DNA from: DATKFM01 sp963810485
GTDB lineage: Bacteria; Pseudomonadota; Alphaproteobacteria; Dongiales; Dongiaceae
Assembly: GCA_963810485.1 (NCBI GenBank)
Contig: CAWENQ010000007.1
Location: 434,001-498,000 of the forward strand
Reading direction: 5' to 3'
Length of the DNA stretch: 64,000 bases
The notes under the pieces were generated by a model that worked only from the letters and a program-made list of their open reading frames with translations, had not been told where the DNA came from and made no database searches. The translations under genes were made by a program, and so were the position numbers. Of this stretch, positions 25,788 to 34,125 are shown in pieces (within the stretch, counting starts at the first letter, position 1; every line of letters starts with the position of its first letter).

Positions 25788-26651
25788 ATGCAGGACGGCT
25801 ACTTAGCGGTCGCCGGTGCGCAGCTCTACGTCCGGGAGGTCGGCGAGGGGCCGCCGCTCGTGGTTCTGCATGGCGGGCCGGACTTCAATCATCGTTACTT
25901 GTTGCCGGACCTGGATCGCCTGTCGGCGGCCTTCCGCTTGATCTATTACGACCAGCGAGGCCGCGGCAGGTCGTCGCGCGGCGTGGTCCCCGAGGATGTC
26001 GGCCTGGAGTCCGAGATCGACGATCTCGAGCGGCTCCGGCTTCACTTCGGCCTGGAGAGCATTGCCTTGTTGGGCCACTCCTGGGGCGGCCTCCTGGCCA
26101 TGGAGTATGCAACACGCCATCCTCAACATGTTTCACGGCTGTTGCTCGTGAATAGCGCGCCCGCATCCCACGCCGATCTGCTGCTCTTTCGGGATCATCG
26201 CCAGGCCACGGAGCCGGAAGTTCTCGAGAAGATGCGGGCAATCGCCGCCAGGCGCTCGTTTGCCGCGGGCGAGATCGACGTCGAGGCTGAATACTATCGG
26301 GCCCATTTCAGCTCGACGCTTCGCCGGCCGGAGCATCTTGAGCGCATCGTTCGGAGCTTGCGCCTGGATTTCACGCCGCCGGACATCCTCAAGGCCAGGG
26401 CCATCGAAGCCAGGCTCTACGCGCAGACCTGGCTGAAACCCGAATACGATCTGCGCCCGAAACTGCGCCTGATGGAAACACCGGCGCTCGTCATTCACGG
26501 GGATCGCGACTTGTTTCCATTGGATTGCGCAAGGAGCCTTGCCGAATCGTTGCCGCAGTCGAGGCTGGTCCTGCTGAACGACTGCGGGCATTTCTCCTAT
26601 CTTGAACGGCCCGCCGAGGTTCAGACCGCGATTGCTGATTTCTTCTCTTGA
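25788..26651 (+). CDS. Alpha/beta hydrolase, proline iminopeptidase-like
   Basis: About 287 residues from the ATG at 25788 (a TTG 13 codons earlier is in frame). The catalytic triad is visible: nucleophile elbow GHSWGGLLAM, the aspartate in VIHGDRDLFPLD and the histidine in NDCGHFSYLERP. The oxyanion motif is LHGGPDFNHRYL, and YYDQRGRGRSS is characteristic of proline iminopeptidases and related hydrolases of the S33 family. It follows hslU by 90 bp on the same strand but is probably independent. Amino-terminal proline release or ester hydrolysis are plausible; exact substrate unknown. Confidence 0.85.
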   Translation: MQDGYLAVAGAQLYVREVGEGPPLVVLHGGPDFNHRYLLPDLDRLSAAFRLIYYDQRGRGRSSRGVVPEDVGLESEIDDLERLRLHFGLESIALLGHSWGGLLAMEYATRHPQHVSRLLLVNSAPASHADLLLFRDHRQATEPEVLEKMRAIAARRSFAAGEIDVEAEYYRAHFSSTLRRPEHLERIVRSLRLDFTPPDILKARAIEARLYAQTWLKPEYDLRPKLRLMETPALVIHGDRDLFPLDCARSLAESLPQSRLVLLNDCGHFSYLERPAEVQTAIADFFS

Positions 26652-26683
26652 TTCCTTGCGAAAGCGGCGAGGTCCGTATCGCG

Positions 26684-27043
26684 TTAACGGCGCTTCTCTT
26701 CGATCGCATTGAGCAGATGGTCGACGGTCTGCTCGTCCAGTTCGTCGATGACCTCCGCAAGCCGGTTCGCCAGTTCCGTCGCCTTCGGCGACAGCCCCGC
26801 CGTGTCCACCACCACGCGCGGGTGGGAGAGTTGGGCGAGGCGTTTCAGTTCGTCGACATCGTCCCAGGCGAGATTGAAGTAAGCCGATATCTGCTGCACC
26901 AGGCCGGAGGATGGGCGACCACGATTGCCGTGCTCCAACGCGGACAGATAGGCCGACGACACGCCGAGTGCGGCGGCCATGTCCTTCAGCAGGATGCTGC
27001 GGTCGGCGCGGAGTTCGCGCAGTCGGCGGCCGAAGGGGGTCAT
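26684..27043 (-). CDS. XRE-family transcriptional regulator
   Basis: A 119-residue DNA-binding protein. The N-terminal Cro/C1-type helix-turn-helix is FGRRLRELRADRSILLKDMA, followed by AALGVSSAYLSALEHGNRG. The C-terminal half (ELKRLAQLSHPRVVVDTAGL, then an acidic amphipathic helix) is seen in single-copy alphaproteobacterial regulators of unknown target. It is convergent with the hydrolase gene, with a short gap, and has repeat copy 4 directly upstream, beginning 14 bp before its start codon. That leaves little room for a separate promoter, so the repeat may carry or separate it. Confidence 0.87.
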   Translation of the reverse strand: MTPFGRRLRELRADRSILLKDMAAALGVSSAYLSALEHGNRGRPSSGLVQQISAYFNLAWDDVDELKRLAQLSHPRVVVDTAGLSPKATELANRLAEVIDELDEQTVDHLLNAIEEKRR

Positions 27044-27056
27044 TGCCGCACAACTT

Positions 27057-27250
27057 CCCTTCTCCCCTTGGGGGAGAAGGGGCAGGGGATGAGGGGTTTC
27101 ATGCGCGGTAGCGCGAAGTACAGCTTCTCTTCAATGGAATGTACTCGATCTGCCTCTACAAACTCATAGGCGCCTGCCGGCGCCAGACCCCTCACCCGCG
27201 CAACATCCGCGGAGCGGATGTTGCTTGCCCTCTCCCTCAAGGGGAGAGGG
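27057..27250. repeat. MITE-like intergenic repeat, copy 4
   Basis: Starts with a perfect 11-bp hairpin CCCTTCTCCCC (27057-27067) / GGGGAGAAGGG (27071-27081), followed by GGATGAGGGGTTT. The right side carries CAGACCCCTCACCCGCG, a 10-bp stem CAACATCCGC (27201-27210) / GCGGATGTTG (27214-27223), and a terminal hairpin CCCTCTCCC / GGGAGAGGG (27228-27236, 27242-27250). The inner stem sequence is the same as in copy 3, supporting a common family. Confidence 0.78.
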
Positions 27251-27282
27251 GGACATTCTGGTGCATGATTGCCTGACGCGCG

Positions 27283-27771
27283 TCACTTCAGAAACACCCC
27301 GCGCGTCTTGTGCCAGTCCTCGATCGACTGGTCGGGATATTCGTGGAACTTGCGATTGCGCTTTCCACCAGGCGCCTCCGCCCAGCTGCATTTCGAGTCC
27401 AGCATGATATGGGCCGTTTCCACCGGCACGGGCAGCGGTGTGTCGATGGCCGAGGCGTGGGGGTAGACCCATTTCTTCCAGCGGGGATCGGCGATGAACA
27501 GCGCGCTGCCGCAATGCTTGCAGAAATGCCGGCGGGCGGAGCTGTGCATGCGCACGCCGCCTTCCTCGAGCGTGGCGCGGTAGACGCCGAGATGCTTGCG
27601 GCCCTTCACTTTCAACGTGCGCGCCTCGCCCATGATGTTGATGGCATAGCCGCCGCCACCGGCGGTCTTGCGGCAGATCGAGCAGTAGCAGCGCATATAG
27701 GGCTGGGGCGTGTGGGATTTGACCTCGAACGTCACCGCGCCGCAGTGGCAGGAACCCGTCAAACTCATCAT
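27283..27771 (-). CDS. GFA/CENP-V-type zinc-binding protein
   Basis: A 162-residue protein of the family first named for glutathione-dependent formaldehyde-activating enzyme. The zinc-binding cysteines are in SCHCGAVTFEV, CYCSICRKT and FCKHCGSALF. The start at 27771 has an excellent AAGGAGGTT ribosome-binding site and overlaps the smr stop (ATGA). Most family members are not proven to use glutathione-formaldehyde adducts, so a specific reaction should not be assumed. It ends the long co-directional run tim44-mltA-lutABC-smr. Confidence 0.88.
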   Translation of the reverse strand: MMSLTGSCHCGAVTFEVKSHTPQPYMRCYCSICRKTAGGGGYAINIMGEARTLKVKGRKHLGVYRATLEEGGVRMHSSARRHFCKHCGSALFIADPRWKKWVYPHASAIDTPLPVPVETAHIMLDSKCSWAEAPGGKRNRKFHEYPDQSIEDWHKTRGVFLK

Positions 27772-28352
27772 CGCGAACCTCCTTTCGGCCCATCGTCGCG
27801 CAGGCGCTTGAGCAGGACATAGAGCGCGCCGGCGCCGCCATCCCGAGGCTGCGCCCGGGCGATGGCCAGCACCCGGGCCCGGTTCGGCCGCTCGTTCAGC
27901 CAGCGCGGCACATTCTCCCGCAGGATGCCGGCGCCTTCGCGCCACATGCCCTTGCCGGTCACCACCAGAATGCACCGCCGCCCCTGCTTTTGCGAGATGG
28001 CGATGAAGCCGCCGAGTTGATCATGGGCCTCTTCCTGGGTCAGGCCATGGAGATCCAGTTTGCCTTCGATGGGCAGTTGGCCGCGGCGCAGCCGCTCGGC
28101 CAGGCGCTTGTCCATGTCGGCGAGGCGGCCGACGGCGAGCTCAGGGACAGGCTTGGGTTTGGGCGGCAGCGGCGCTGATGGTGCGCTGGCTTTTTTCGCC
28201 GCAGGCTTGGCCGGCGCAGGCACCTTCGCCGGCGCCGAGGGCGCGTGTTCGACTTTCGGCTTCGCCGCCTTGCCCTTGCGCAGCGGCTTCACATCGCGCA
28301 TCGCCGTGCGCCAGAGCTCGCGCTCCTTAGGATCCGGCGGCCGCTTCGCCAT
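27768..28352 (-). CDS. Smr-domain protein
   Basis: A 194-residue protein with a basic, Ala/Pro/Lys-rich linker (residues about 20-75) followed by a C-terminal Smr (small MutS-related) domain: KLDLHGLTQEEAHDQL, RCILVVTGKG, and GGAGALYVLLKR. Smr domains act as endonucleases on branched nucleic acid or stalled-ribosome mRNA. Its start overlaps the end of lutC by 26 bp. In related genomes smr follows mltA directly; here lutABC lies between them. Confidence 0.9.
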   Translation of the reverse strand: MAKRPPDPKERELWRTAMRDVKPLRKGKAAKPKVEHAPSAPAKVPAPAKPAAKKASAPSAPLPPKPKPVPELAVGRLADMDKRLAERLRRGQLPIEGKLDLHGLTQEEAHDQLGGFIAISQKQGRRCILVVTGKGMWREGAGILRENVPRWLNERPNRARVLAIARAQPRDGGAGALYVLLKRLRDDGPKGGSR

Positions 28353-29022
28353 CGATCAGGATGATATGCAGGCGCCGCGGGCCATGGGCGCCCATCTGCA
28401 GGGTCTGCTCGATATCGGCGCTGCGGGACGGGCCGGTGATGAAGTTGACCGTGCGCGGCATGGTGCCGGCGCCGAACTCGCCGCGCAGCCTAGCCCAGGC
28501 CTGCTCCAGCGCGCCGACGACACGATCGGTCGGCACCACGACAATGTGGGTTTCCGGCAGGAAGTTGAGGGTGGTGGGCCGCTCGGCGCCGGAGGCGAGC
28601 ATCAGGGTGCCGGTCTCGGCGATGGCGGCATAGCCGCCGGTGACCGAAACCTCGTCGCTGCCGTCGGTGGCACCCTGGGTGACCTCCAGCAGCGGCCGGG
28701 TCGACCAGGGCAGGCCGGTGATGTCGGTTTCAGTGGAAAGCCGCAGCCGCGCCGGCAGATTCTCCCGCGCCAGGTAATCGGCGATGGCGGCGGGCACGGC
28801 GGCGGCATCCTTCACCCGCGTTACCGTGGCCGAAGCTTCCTGCGCCATCTGCTGGAACAGCGCCGCCTGCGCCCTCGGTTCGAGCTGGCCGCGCGCCGGC
28901 AGGAGATTGGTTTTCGCCGCGGCGATGCGCGCCTCGGCCACGCGGCGCTGATCGGCCGTCGGTTCGCCGCGTTTCAAGGCGCGGCGGATGTTGCCGAGGA
29001 CGGCCGATCGGGAGTCGCTCAC
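28327..29022 (-). CDS. lutC: Lactate utilization protein C (LutC/YkgG)
   Basis: A 231-residue protein of the LUD family. The core stretch is VTGGYAAIAETGTLMLASG, followed by FLPETHIVVVPTDRVV and VNFITGPSRSADIEQTLQMG, which are hallmark LutC/LutB shared segments. The GTG start at 29022 overlaps the lutB stop (GTGA). With LutA and LutB it forms the iron-sulfur L-lactate dehydrogenase complex that oxidises lactate to pyruvate in the cytoplasm or at the membrane. Starts of the three are tightly coupled, so they are one transcript. Confidence 0.92.
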   Translation of the reverse strand: MSDSRSAVLGNIRRALKRGEPTADQRRVAEARIAAAKTNLLPARGQLEPRAQAALFQQMAQEASATVTRVKDAAAVPAAIADYLARENLPARLRLSTETDITGLPWSTRPLLEVTQGATDGSDEVSVTGGYAAIAETGTLMLASGAERPTTLNFLPETHIVVVPTDRVVGALEQAWARLRGEFGAGTMPRTVNFITGPSRSADIEQTLQMGAHGPRRLHIILIDGEAAAGS

Positions 29023-30440
29023 CGGGACTTCCTTTCGGCCCACAACGACTGGAAACTCCGGCCTTCGGGCGCCGGCATGTCGCGATGAGCGGTCCAACCC
29101 GCTGCCAGGGGCAGCGACGAGAATTTTCCCCGGCTCTTGCCGAGCGCGCCCAACATTCGCGCGCCCAGGCCGGCGACGAAACGATAGAGCGACGGCCGTG
29201 TCGCCAGGAAAGCCCAGAGCTTCAGTCCCCAGCGATAGCGCGGCGGCGTCAGATGCCGCTCGAACTCCCGCTCGCGCCAATGGCGCATCATCTTCGGCAG
29301 GGGGATGCGCATGGGGCAGACGCTCTCGCAGCGGCCGCAGAAGGTGGAGGCGTTCGGCAGCGCGCCCGCTTCCTCGACGCCGATCAGCGCCGGGTTCAGC
29401 ACCGCGCCGATCGGGCCGGAATAGACCCAGCCATAGGCGTGACCGCCGACCGCCTGATAGACCGGACAATGATTGAGGCAGGCGCCGCAGCGGATGCAGC
29501 GCAAGGCCTCGGCGAACTCGCTGCCCAACATCGTGCTGCGGCCGTTATCCAGGAGCACGACATGATACGCTTCCGGCCCGTCCACATCCTCGGGCCGCCG
29601 CGGGCCTGTCGAAAAGGTCGTGTAGACCGACATCTCCTGGCCGGTGGCTGAGCGCGCGAGCACGCGCAGAATTGTCGACGCGTCTTCCAGCGTCGGCACC
29701 ACCTTCTCCAGCGAAGCCAGCACGATATGTACCCTCGGCAGGATCTGCGTGAGATCGCCATTGCCTTCGTTGGTGACAATGACCGAAGAACCGGTCTCCG
29801 CGATCAGGAAGTTGGCGCCGGTGATGCCGACATCGGCTTTCAGGAATCGGCTGCGCAATTTCTCGCGCGCCTCCGCCAGCATCTCCCGCGGCTCGGTCAG
29901 CGGGCGCTGCGGATCCAAATCCGTATGGGCCTCGCGAAACGCGTCCGCCACTTGCTCCTTCGTCAGATGGATCGCCGGCGCGATGATATGGCTGGGAAGT
30001 TCGCCGCGAAGCTGGATGATGTATTCGCCGAGATCGGTTTCCACCGGCGTGATGCCGTTCTCCTCCAGGAAATCGTTGATGGCGATTTCCTCGCCGATCA
30101 TCGTCTTGCCCTTGGTCACCGTGCGCGCGCCAGCCTCGCGGCAGAGGCGCAGCACCGTCTGGCGCGCGCTGTCTGCATCGGCGCACCAATGCACATGGCC
30201 GCCGGCCGCTTTCGCCTTGGTCTCGAAGGCCTCGAGATAGATATCGAGATTGGCGAGCGTGTGATCCTTGATCGCCCGCGCTTCGTCGCGCAGCGCTTCG
30301 AACTCCGGCAGCCGCGCGGCCGCACTGGCGCGCTTGCTGATGAAGTTCTTCTTCACATGGGACATTGCCTGCTGCAGCTGCGGATCGCCCAGCGCCCGGC
30401 GGGCGTTGTCCTTGAAGGCATGGCTGGTGGGTGTGTGCAT
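29019..30440 (-). CDS. lutB: Lactate utilization iron-sulfur protein B (LutB/YkgF)
   Basis: A 473-residue iron-sulfur protein. The N-terminal LUD domain carries VTKGKTMIGEEIAINDFLEE and NFLIAETGSSVIVTNEGNGD. Two [4Fe-4S] motifs follow: CIRCGACLNHCPVY and CGRCESVCPMRIP. A short tail ends in SLWAERKSR. It is the electron-transfer subunit of the LutABC lactate oxidation complex. It lies 12 bp downstream of lutA and overlaps lutC. Confidence 0.94.
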   Translation of the reverse strand: MHTPTSHAFKDNARRALGDPQLQQAMSHVKKNFISKRASAAARLPEFEALRDEARAIKDHTLANLDIYLEAFETKAKAAGGHVHWCADADSARQTVLRLCREAGARTVTKGKTMIGEEIAINDFLEENGITPVETDLGEYIIQLRGELPSHIIAPAIHLTKEQVADAFREAHTDLDPQRPLTEPREMLAEAREKLRSRFLKADVGITGANFLIAETGSSVIVTNEGNGDLTQILPRVHIVLASLEKVVPTLEDASTILRVLARSATGQEMSVYTTFSTGPRRPEDVDGPEAYHVVLLDNGRSTMLGSEFAEALRCIRCGACLNHCPVYQAVGGHAYGWVYSGPIGAVLNPALIGVEEAGALPNASTFCGRCESVCPMRIPLPKMMRHWREREFERHLTPPRYRWGLKLWAFLATRPSLYRFVAGLGARMLGALGKSRGKFSSLPLAAGWTAHRDMPAPEGRSFQSLWAERKSR

Positions 30441-30452
30441 GGCGGCGTTCCG

Positions 30453-31238
30453 TCAGCGGCGCGGCACGCCGATCGGCGGCGTTTCGTCGAGGCCCGCCAG
30501 CACTTCGGCCACATGGCGCGCAGCCACCGGCCGGCCCTCGCGGGAAAGCTTGCCGGCAATGTTGAGCAGGCAGCCCATATCGCCGGCCAACAGCAGGTCG
30601 GCGCCGGTGGCGGCGATGTCGGCGGTCTTCTCCCGCACCATCTGATCGGAGATCTCCGGATATTTGACGCAGAAGGTGCCGCCGAAGCCGCAGCAGATCT
30701 CCGCGCCCGGCAGCTCCATGCGTTTCAACCCGGCGACGCTGTCGAGCAGCTGCCGCGGCTGGGACTTCACCCCCAGCTCGCGCAGGCCCGAGCAGGAATC
30801 GTGGTAGGTGACCTTGCCGCCGAAGCTGGCGGCGACTCGGGTCATGCCGCAGATATCCACCAGGAAGGAAATCAGCTCGTGGGTGCGCGCGGCCAGTTTC
30901 TCCGCCCGCTCGCGCCAGGCGGGATCGTCCGACAATAGCGCGGGATAGTGGGCATGGATCATGCCGGCGCAGGAGCCGCTGGGCGCCACCACATGATCGA
31001 ACGGCTCGAAGGCGGCGATCACCTGGCGGGCGATCTTTTGGGCATCGGCGCGGTCGCCGGAATTGTAAGCGGGCTGGCCGCAGCAAGTCTGCGCCGCCGG
31101 GACTTCCACCTTGCAGCCGGCCTGCTCCAGCAGCTTCACGGCGGCGAATCCCACCGAAGGACGGTAGAGATCCACCAGGCAAGTGACGAACAGGCCGACG
31201 CTGCGGGCCGCTGATGATGGCGTTTCGGGCGAACTCAT
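30453..31238 (-). CDS. lutA: Lactate utilization protein A (LutA/YkgE), cysteine-rich CCG-domain subunit
   Basis: About 261 residues from the ATG at 31238 (an ATG 12 codons earlier, at 31274, is an alternative). Two CCG domains are present: AAQTCCGQPAYNSGD and ICCGFGGTFCVKYPEISD, which bind the second cluster type in heterodisulfide-reductase-like enzymes. GLFVTCLVDLYRPSVGFA is a typical LutA opening. No good ribosome-binding site precedes either start. A perfect palindrome covers the chosen start codon. Confidence 0.9.
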   Translation of the reverse strand: MSSPETPSSAARSVGLFVTCLVDLYRPSVGFAAVKLLEQAGCKVEVPAAQTCCGQPAYNSGDRADAQKIARQVIAAFEPFDHVVAPSGSCAGMIHAHYPALLSDDPAWRERAEKLAARTHELISFLVDICGMTRVAASFGGKVTYHDSCSGLRELGVKSQPRQLLDSVAGLKRMELPGAEICCGFGGTFCVKYPEISDQMVREKTADIAATGADLLLAGDMGCLLNIAGKLSREGRPVAARHVAEVLAGLDETPPIGVPRR

Positions 31239-31250
31239 TGTCGCGACAAT
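31237..31250. promoter_or_regulatory. Perfect 14-bp palindrome at the lutA start, possible operator
   Basis: ATTGTCGCGACAAT overlaps the proposed lutA ATG. TTGT..ACAA half-sites are like those bound by GntR/FCD regulators such as LldR/LutR, which control lactate genes. No such regulator lies next to it, so the assignment rests on the site alone. Confidence 0.45.
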
Positions 31251-31286
31251 GGCGGGGCTGTCAGGGGAAGGCAAGGCAGCGGCGGG

Positions 31287-32480
31287 TCAGCTTGCCGGCG
31301 CCGGAATTGTCACGGTCTTGGGGAGAAGGATGAAATAACGGCCGGGCTGCTTCAGGCGGCCGGCGACCTCCAAGGCTTGTGCCCCCGTGCCCCAGAAGAG
31401 ATCGCCGCGCACCGCGCCCTTGATGGCGCCGCCCACGTCTTGGGCAACCATCAAACGCTGCAGCGGCTGGCCAGCCTGGCCGGTGCCGCCGGGCCAGGTT
31501 GTGTCGATCCAGACCGGCGCGCCCAGCGGCAACAGGGCGCCATCGACCGCCATGCTGCGCTCCGGCGTCAGCACGATGCCCTGGGCGCCGACAGGGCCAT
31601 CGCCCTCGATCTCGCGGAAGAAGATGAAGCGGGGATTGCGCGCCATGATCTCTGCGCCCTCGGCGGGATGGTCTTTGAGCCACTGCGCCACGGTCTGGGC
31701 CGTCGCCTGGTCCTTGGTGAGCTTGCCTTCATCCACCAGGATGCGGCCGACGCTGACGAAGCCATGACCATTATGGGCCGCAAAACCGACCCGCGTGGTG
31801 GTGCCTTCGGCCAACCGGATGCGGCCCGACCCCTGCACCTGCAGGAAGAACGCGTCCACGGGATCGGCGACCCACAGCAACTCCAGGCCTTGCCCGGCGA
31901 GGGCGCCGGCGTCGATCTCCGCGCGGGTGCTGTAGGACTTGAGCCGGCCATCGACCACGCGGCCGGCGATGCTGTTGCCGGCGAGGTCGGCACGGAACTC
32001 GCCGAGATCCGCCATCACCAGATCGGCCGGCCGCCGGTAGAGCGGCACACCATACTCGGCGCTGCGTTGACGGGAGCCCGTGAGCTCCGGCTCGTAATAG
32101 CCGGTGAACAACCCGCCGGCGCCCTTGGCGCCGGTCACGCTGTAGGGCGTGAACTCGTGCTCGAAGAAATCCCGCGCTGACTCGCTGCTGCCGGCAGTCG
32201 GGATGGCGGAGCATGCCGTCTGCCAATCCTTCGCTCTGCCGCCGATGCCCTGCGGTCCGACGGCCGCATCTTCAGGCGATTTCGCGAAGACCGCGCAACT
32301 GCGCTGGAATGCCGCCAAGGCGGCGGAAGGATCATCGCCGGTCCAGCCCGGCAGATCGGCAAAGGCGACGGGAAACAGATTGGTGGTTTCTTTTGGCGAC
32401 GGTGGCTGTTCAGCGCATCCGAAAAGCAGACCGCTGGCAATCGCAGCGGCGATCAGGCGGGAAAAGCTGCCTGGACTCAA
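31287..32480 (-). CDS. mltA: Membrane-bound lytic murein transglycosylase A
   Basis: A 397-residue lipoprotein. The signal ends in the lipobox LLFGC (cysteine about residue 22). The catalytic region holds LFTGYYEPELTGS and GSGRIRLAEG, with the later MVAQDVGGAIKGAVRGDLFWG containing the conserved aspartates of the 3D-type barrel. It cleaves peptidoglycan to 1,6-anhydromuropeptides at the outer-membrane face. Starts with TTG overlapping the tim44 stop, so the two are coupled. This Tim44-MltA pairing is conserved in alphaproteobacteria. Confidence 0.94.
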   Translation of the reverse strand: MSPGSFSRLIAAAIASGLLFGCAEQPPSPKETTNLFPVAFADLPGWTGDDPSAALAAFQRSCAVFAKSPEDAAVGPQGIGGRAKDWQTACSAIPTAGSSESARDFFEHEFTPYSVTGAKGAGGLFTGYYEPELTGSRQRSAEYGVPLYRRPADLVMADLGEFRADLAGNSIAGRVVDGRLKSYSTRAEIDAGALAGQGLELLWVADPVDAFFLQVQGSGRIRLAEGTTTRVGFAAHNGHGFVSVGRILVDEGKLTKDQATAQTVAQWLKDHPAEGAEIMARNPRFIFFREIEGDGPVGAQGIVLTPERSMAVDGALLPLGAPVWIDTTWPGGTGQAGQPLQRLMVAQDVGGAIKGAVRGDLFWGTGAQALEVAGRLKQPGRYFILLPKTVTIPAPAS

Positions 32481-33169
32481 TTCGGGCTGCGGGTGGCGAC
32501 CAGAACCCAGTTGGGATCGCGGGCGCGGACCTGGCGGGCGAAGGTCCAGATATCCGTAACCGGCTCCACCTTCACAGGATCGCCATCGACCACCTGGCCC
32601 TCGGCGTTGCGCGTCACATTGATCTGTTCGCTGACGATGGTGACGGTGATCTCCGCCACGCGTCCTTGCAGTTCCGCCTCGATGATGTCGGTCGATTTGA
32701 TGCCGACCAGGGTGGTCTGCAGCGTTTCGTTCGCCACCGTCCTGTTGTCGATGGCCCGCTTGAAATTCTCGAACACTTCGTCGTTCAGCAGCGGCCGCAG
32801 GGTCGCCGCATCGCCGGCGGCAAAGGCGCCGACGATCATCTCGAAGGCGGCGCGCACGCCAGCCAGGAAACCGTCGGGATCGAAAGAGGGATCGGCGGTA
32901 TGGATGGCGCCCAGCCCCGGCAGCAACGCCGGTGCCGGTGGAGATTTCGATCCATCGGCCGGACGAACAGCCAGGTCGGCGGGAACCTCGGGCCGGCGGC
33001 CGCGATCGGGCAGCGATATCACCTTGTCGGAACGGGCGTCTTCCGCCGGGCGCGGCGCGAAAGGATCATGGGGCCGCTCATGGCCCGTCCGCTGACCCAG
33101 GACCTTGTACAGGCGGACGGCCACAAACAGGGCAATGGCCGCGAGAATGATGATGTCTAACCCTGGCAT
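32477..33169 (-). CDS. Tim44/TimA-domain inner-membrane protein
   Basis: A 230-residue protein with one N-terminal membrane segment (LDIIILAAIALFVAVRLYKVL), a Pro-rich linker and a C-terminal Tim44-like domain (FLAGVRAAFEMIVGAFAAGD, LNDEVFENFKRAI, VTDIWTFARQVRARDPNWVL). The bacterial homologues (TimA) are located at the inner membrane; the mitochondrial counterpart anchors the import motor. Followed without gap by mltA. Confidence 0.9.
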   Translation of the reverse strand: MPGLDIIILAAIALFVAVRLYKVLGQRTGHERPHDPFAPRPAEDARSDKVISLPDRGRRPEVPADLAVRPADGSKSPPAPALLPGLGAIHTADPSFDPDGFLAGVRAAFEMIVGAFAAGDAATLRPLLNDEVFENFKRAIDNRTVANETLQTTLVGIKSTDIIEAELQGRVAEITVTIVSEQINVTRNAEGQVVDGDPVKVEPVTDIWTFARQVRARDPNWVLVATRSPN

Positions 33170-33472
33170 GTCAGCCCAAACTCTCCTCGACCGCGATGCG
33201 GCCTGCAGCTTACTCGAGGCGCTTGCCGGATCCGATTACGTTCCGCCCTCAAGACCTTGTCGTTCCCATGGGCTTAGTCCCATCTATCCTCTGGGCCCAT
33301 CTATCGTCAGGGCGGCTGGACCGCGGCAAGCCGCTGCGCTAGATCACTCCGCCTGCAACACCGCAGCCCATAGCACTACCGCTAACATGGGGAATTGTCG
33401 GTCAAAGAGCAAGCATCGCCCAATGGTTAGTCGCGTTTTCCCAGATTCCGCCGCTATCAGGACCAGACGCCT
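33170..33472. other. Divergent intergenic region between tim44 and the phosphatase gene
   Basis: About 300 bp with no convincing gene. It contains a small direct repeat CCCATCTATC (about 33279 and 33297). An FxsA gene is often found near here in related genomes and I see none. Promoters for both divergent genes must lie here. Confidence 0.45.
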
Positions 33473-34027
33473 ATGATCTTGATTCGACACGGTCAATCGG
33501 AATGGAACGCGGCCTACAACCGAACCCGCGTCGATCCCGGCATTCCCGATCCGCCTTTGACCGCGGTTGGGAGGGACCAGGCGCTGCGCGCAGCGGAAAT
33601 GCTGGCAGAGCGGCGGATGGCCCGCCTGCTGGTCAGTCCCTATCGCCGCACCATCCAGACGGCGGAAATCATCGCGCGGGAATTGGCCCTGCCGATGGTC
33701 ATCGAGCCCCTGGTGCGGGAACGGGCGGCCTTCTCCTGCGATGTCGGAACGGCGCGCACCCATCTGGCCGGCGCCTGGCCCCATCTGCGGTTCGATCACC
33801 TGGACGAGGTCTGGTGGCCGGTCGAGGAAAGCGAAGCGGAGCTGGCCCAGCGCTGCGACCGTTTCCGCCATCACGTCCGCGGCCTGACCGATTGGAACAG
33901 GGTGGCGGTGATCTCCCATTGGGGCTTCATCCGGGGATTGACTGGACAGGAGGCCCGCAACGGCGAAGCCGTGGCCTTCGATCCCCACGGCGCTGCCGAG
34001 GAAGACGCCGCCCACCAGGCGCGCTAA
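33473..34027 (+). CDS. Histidine phosphatase (phosphoglycerate-mutase-like) family protein
   Basis: A 184-residue protein with the catalytic RHG box at its start, ILIRHGQSEWNAAYNRTR, a second arginine in LLVSPYRRTIQTAEIIA and the late catalytic histidine in AVISHWGFIRGLTGQ. It fits a small-molecule phosphatase of the branch-1 histidine phosphatases. The substrate is unknown. The C-terminal tail EEDAAHQAR looks non-essential. It sits between tim44 and secB. Confidence 0.88.
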   Translation: MILIRHGQSEWNAAYNRTRVDPGIPDPPLTAVGRDQALRAAEMLAERRMARLLVSPYRRTIQTAEIIARELALPMVIEPLVRERAAFSCDVGTARTHLAGAWPHLRFDHLDEVWWPVEESEAELAQRCDRFRHHVRGLTDWNRVAVISHWGFIRGLTGQEARNGEAVAFDPHGAAEEDAAHQAR

Positions 34028-34125
34028 AGCACCCCAACGAGCTAAAGCACATTGAGCCGCCCCCGCCGCCATGTTAGGCCGCGCCCGGCAAACGATCGAG
34101 CAAACCCAGTCCTCAGCGTGAACCC

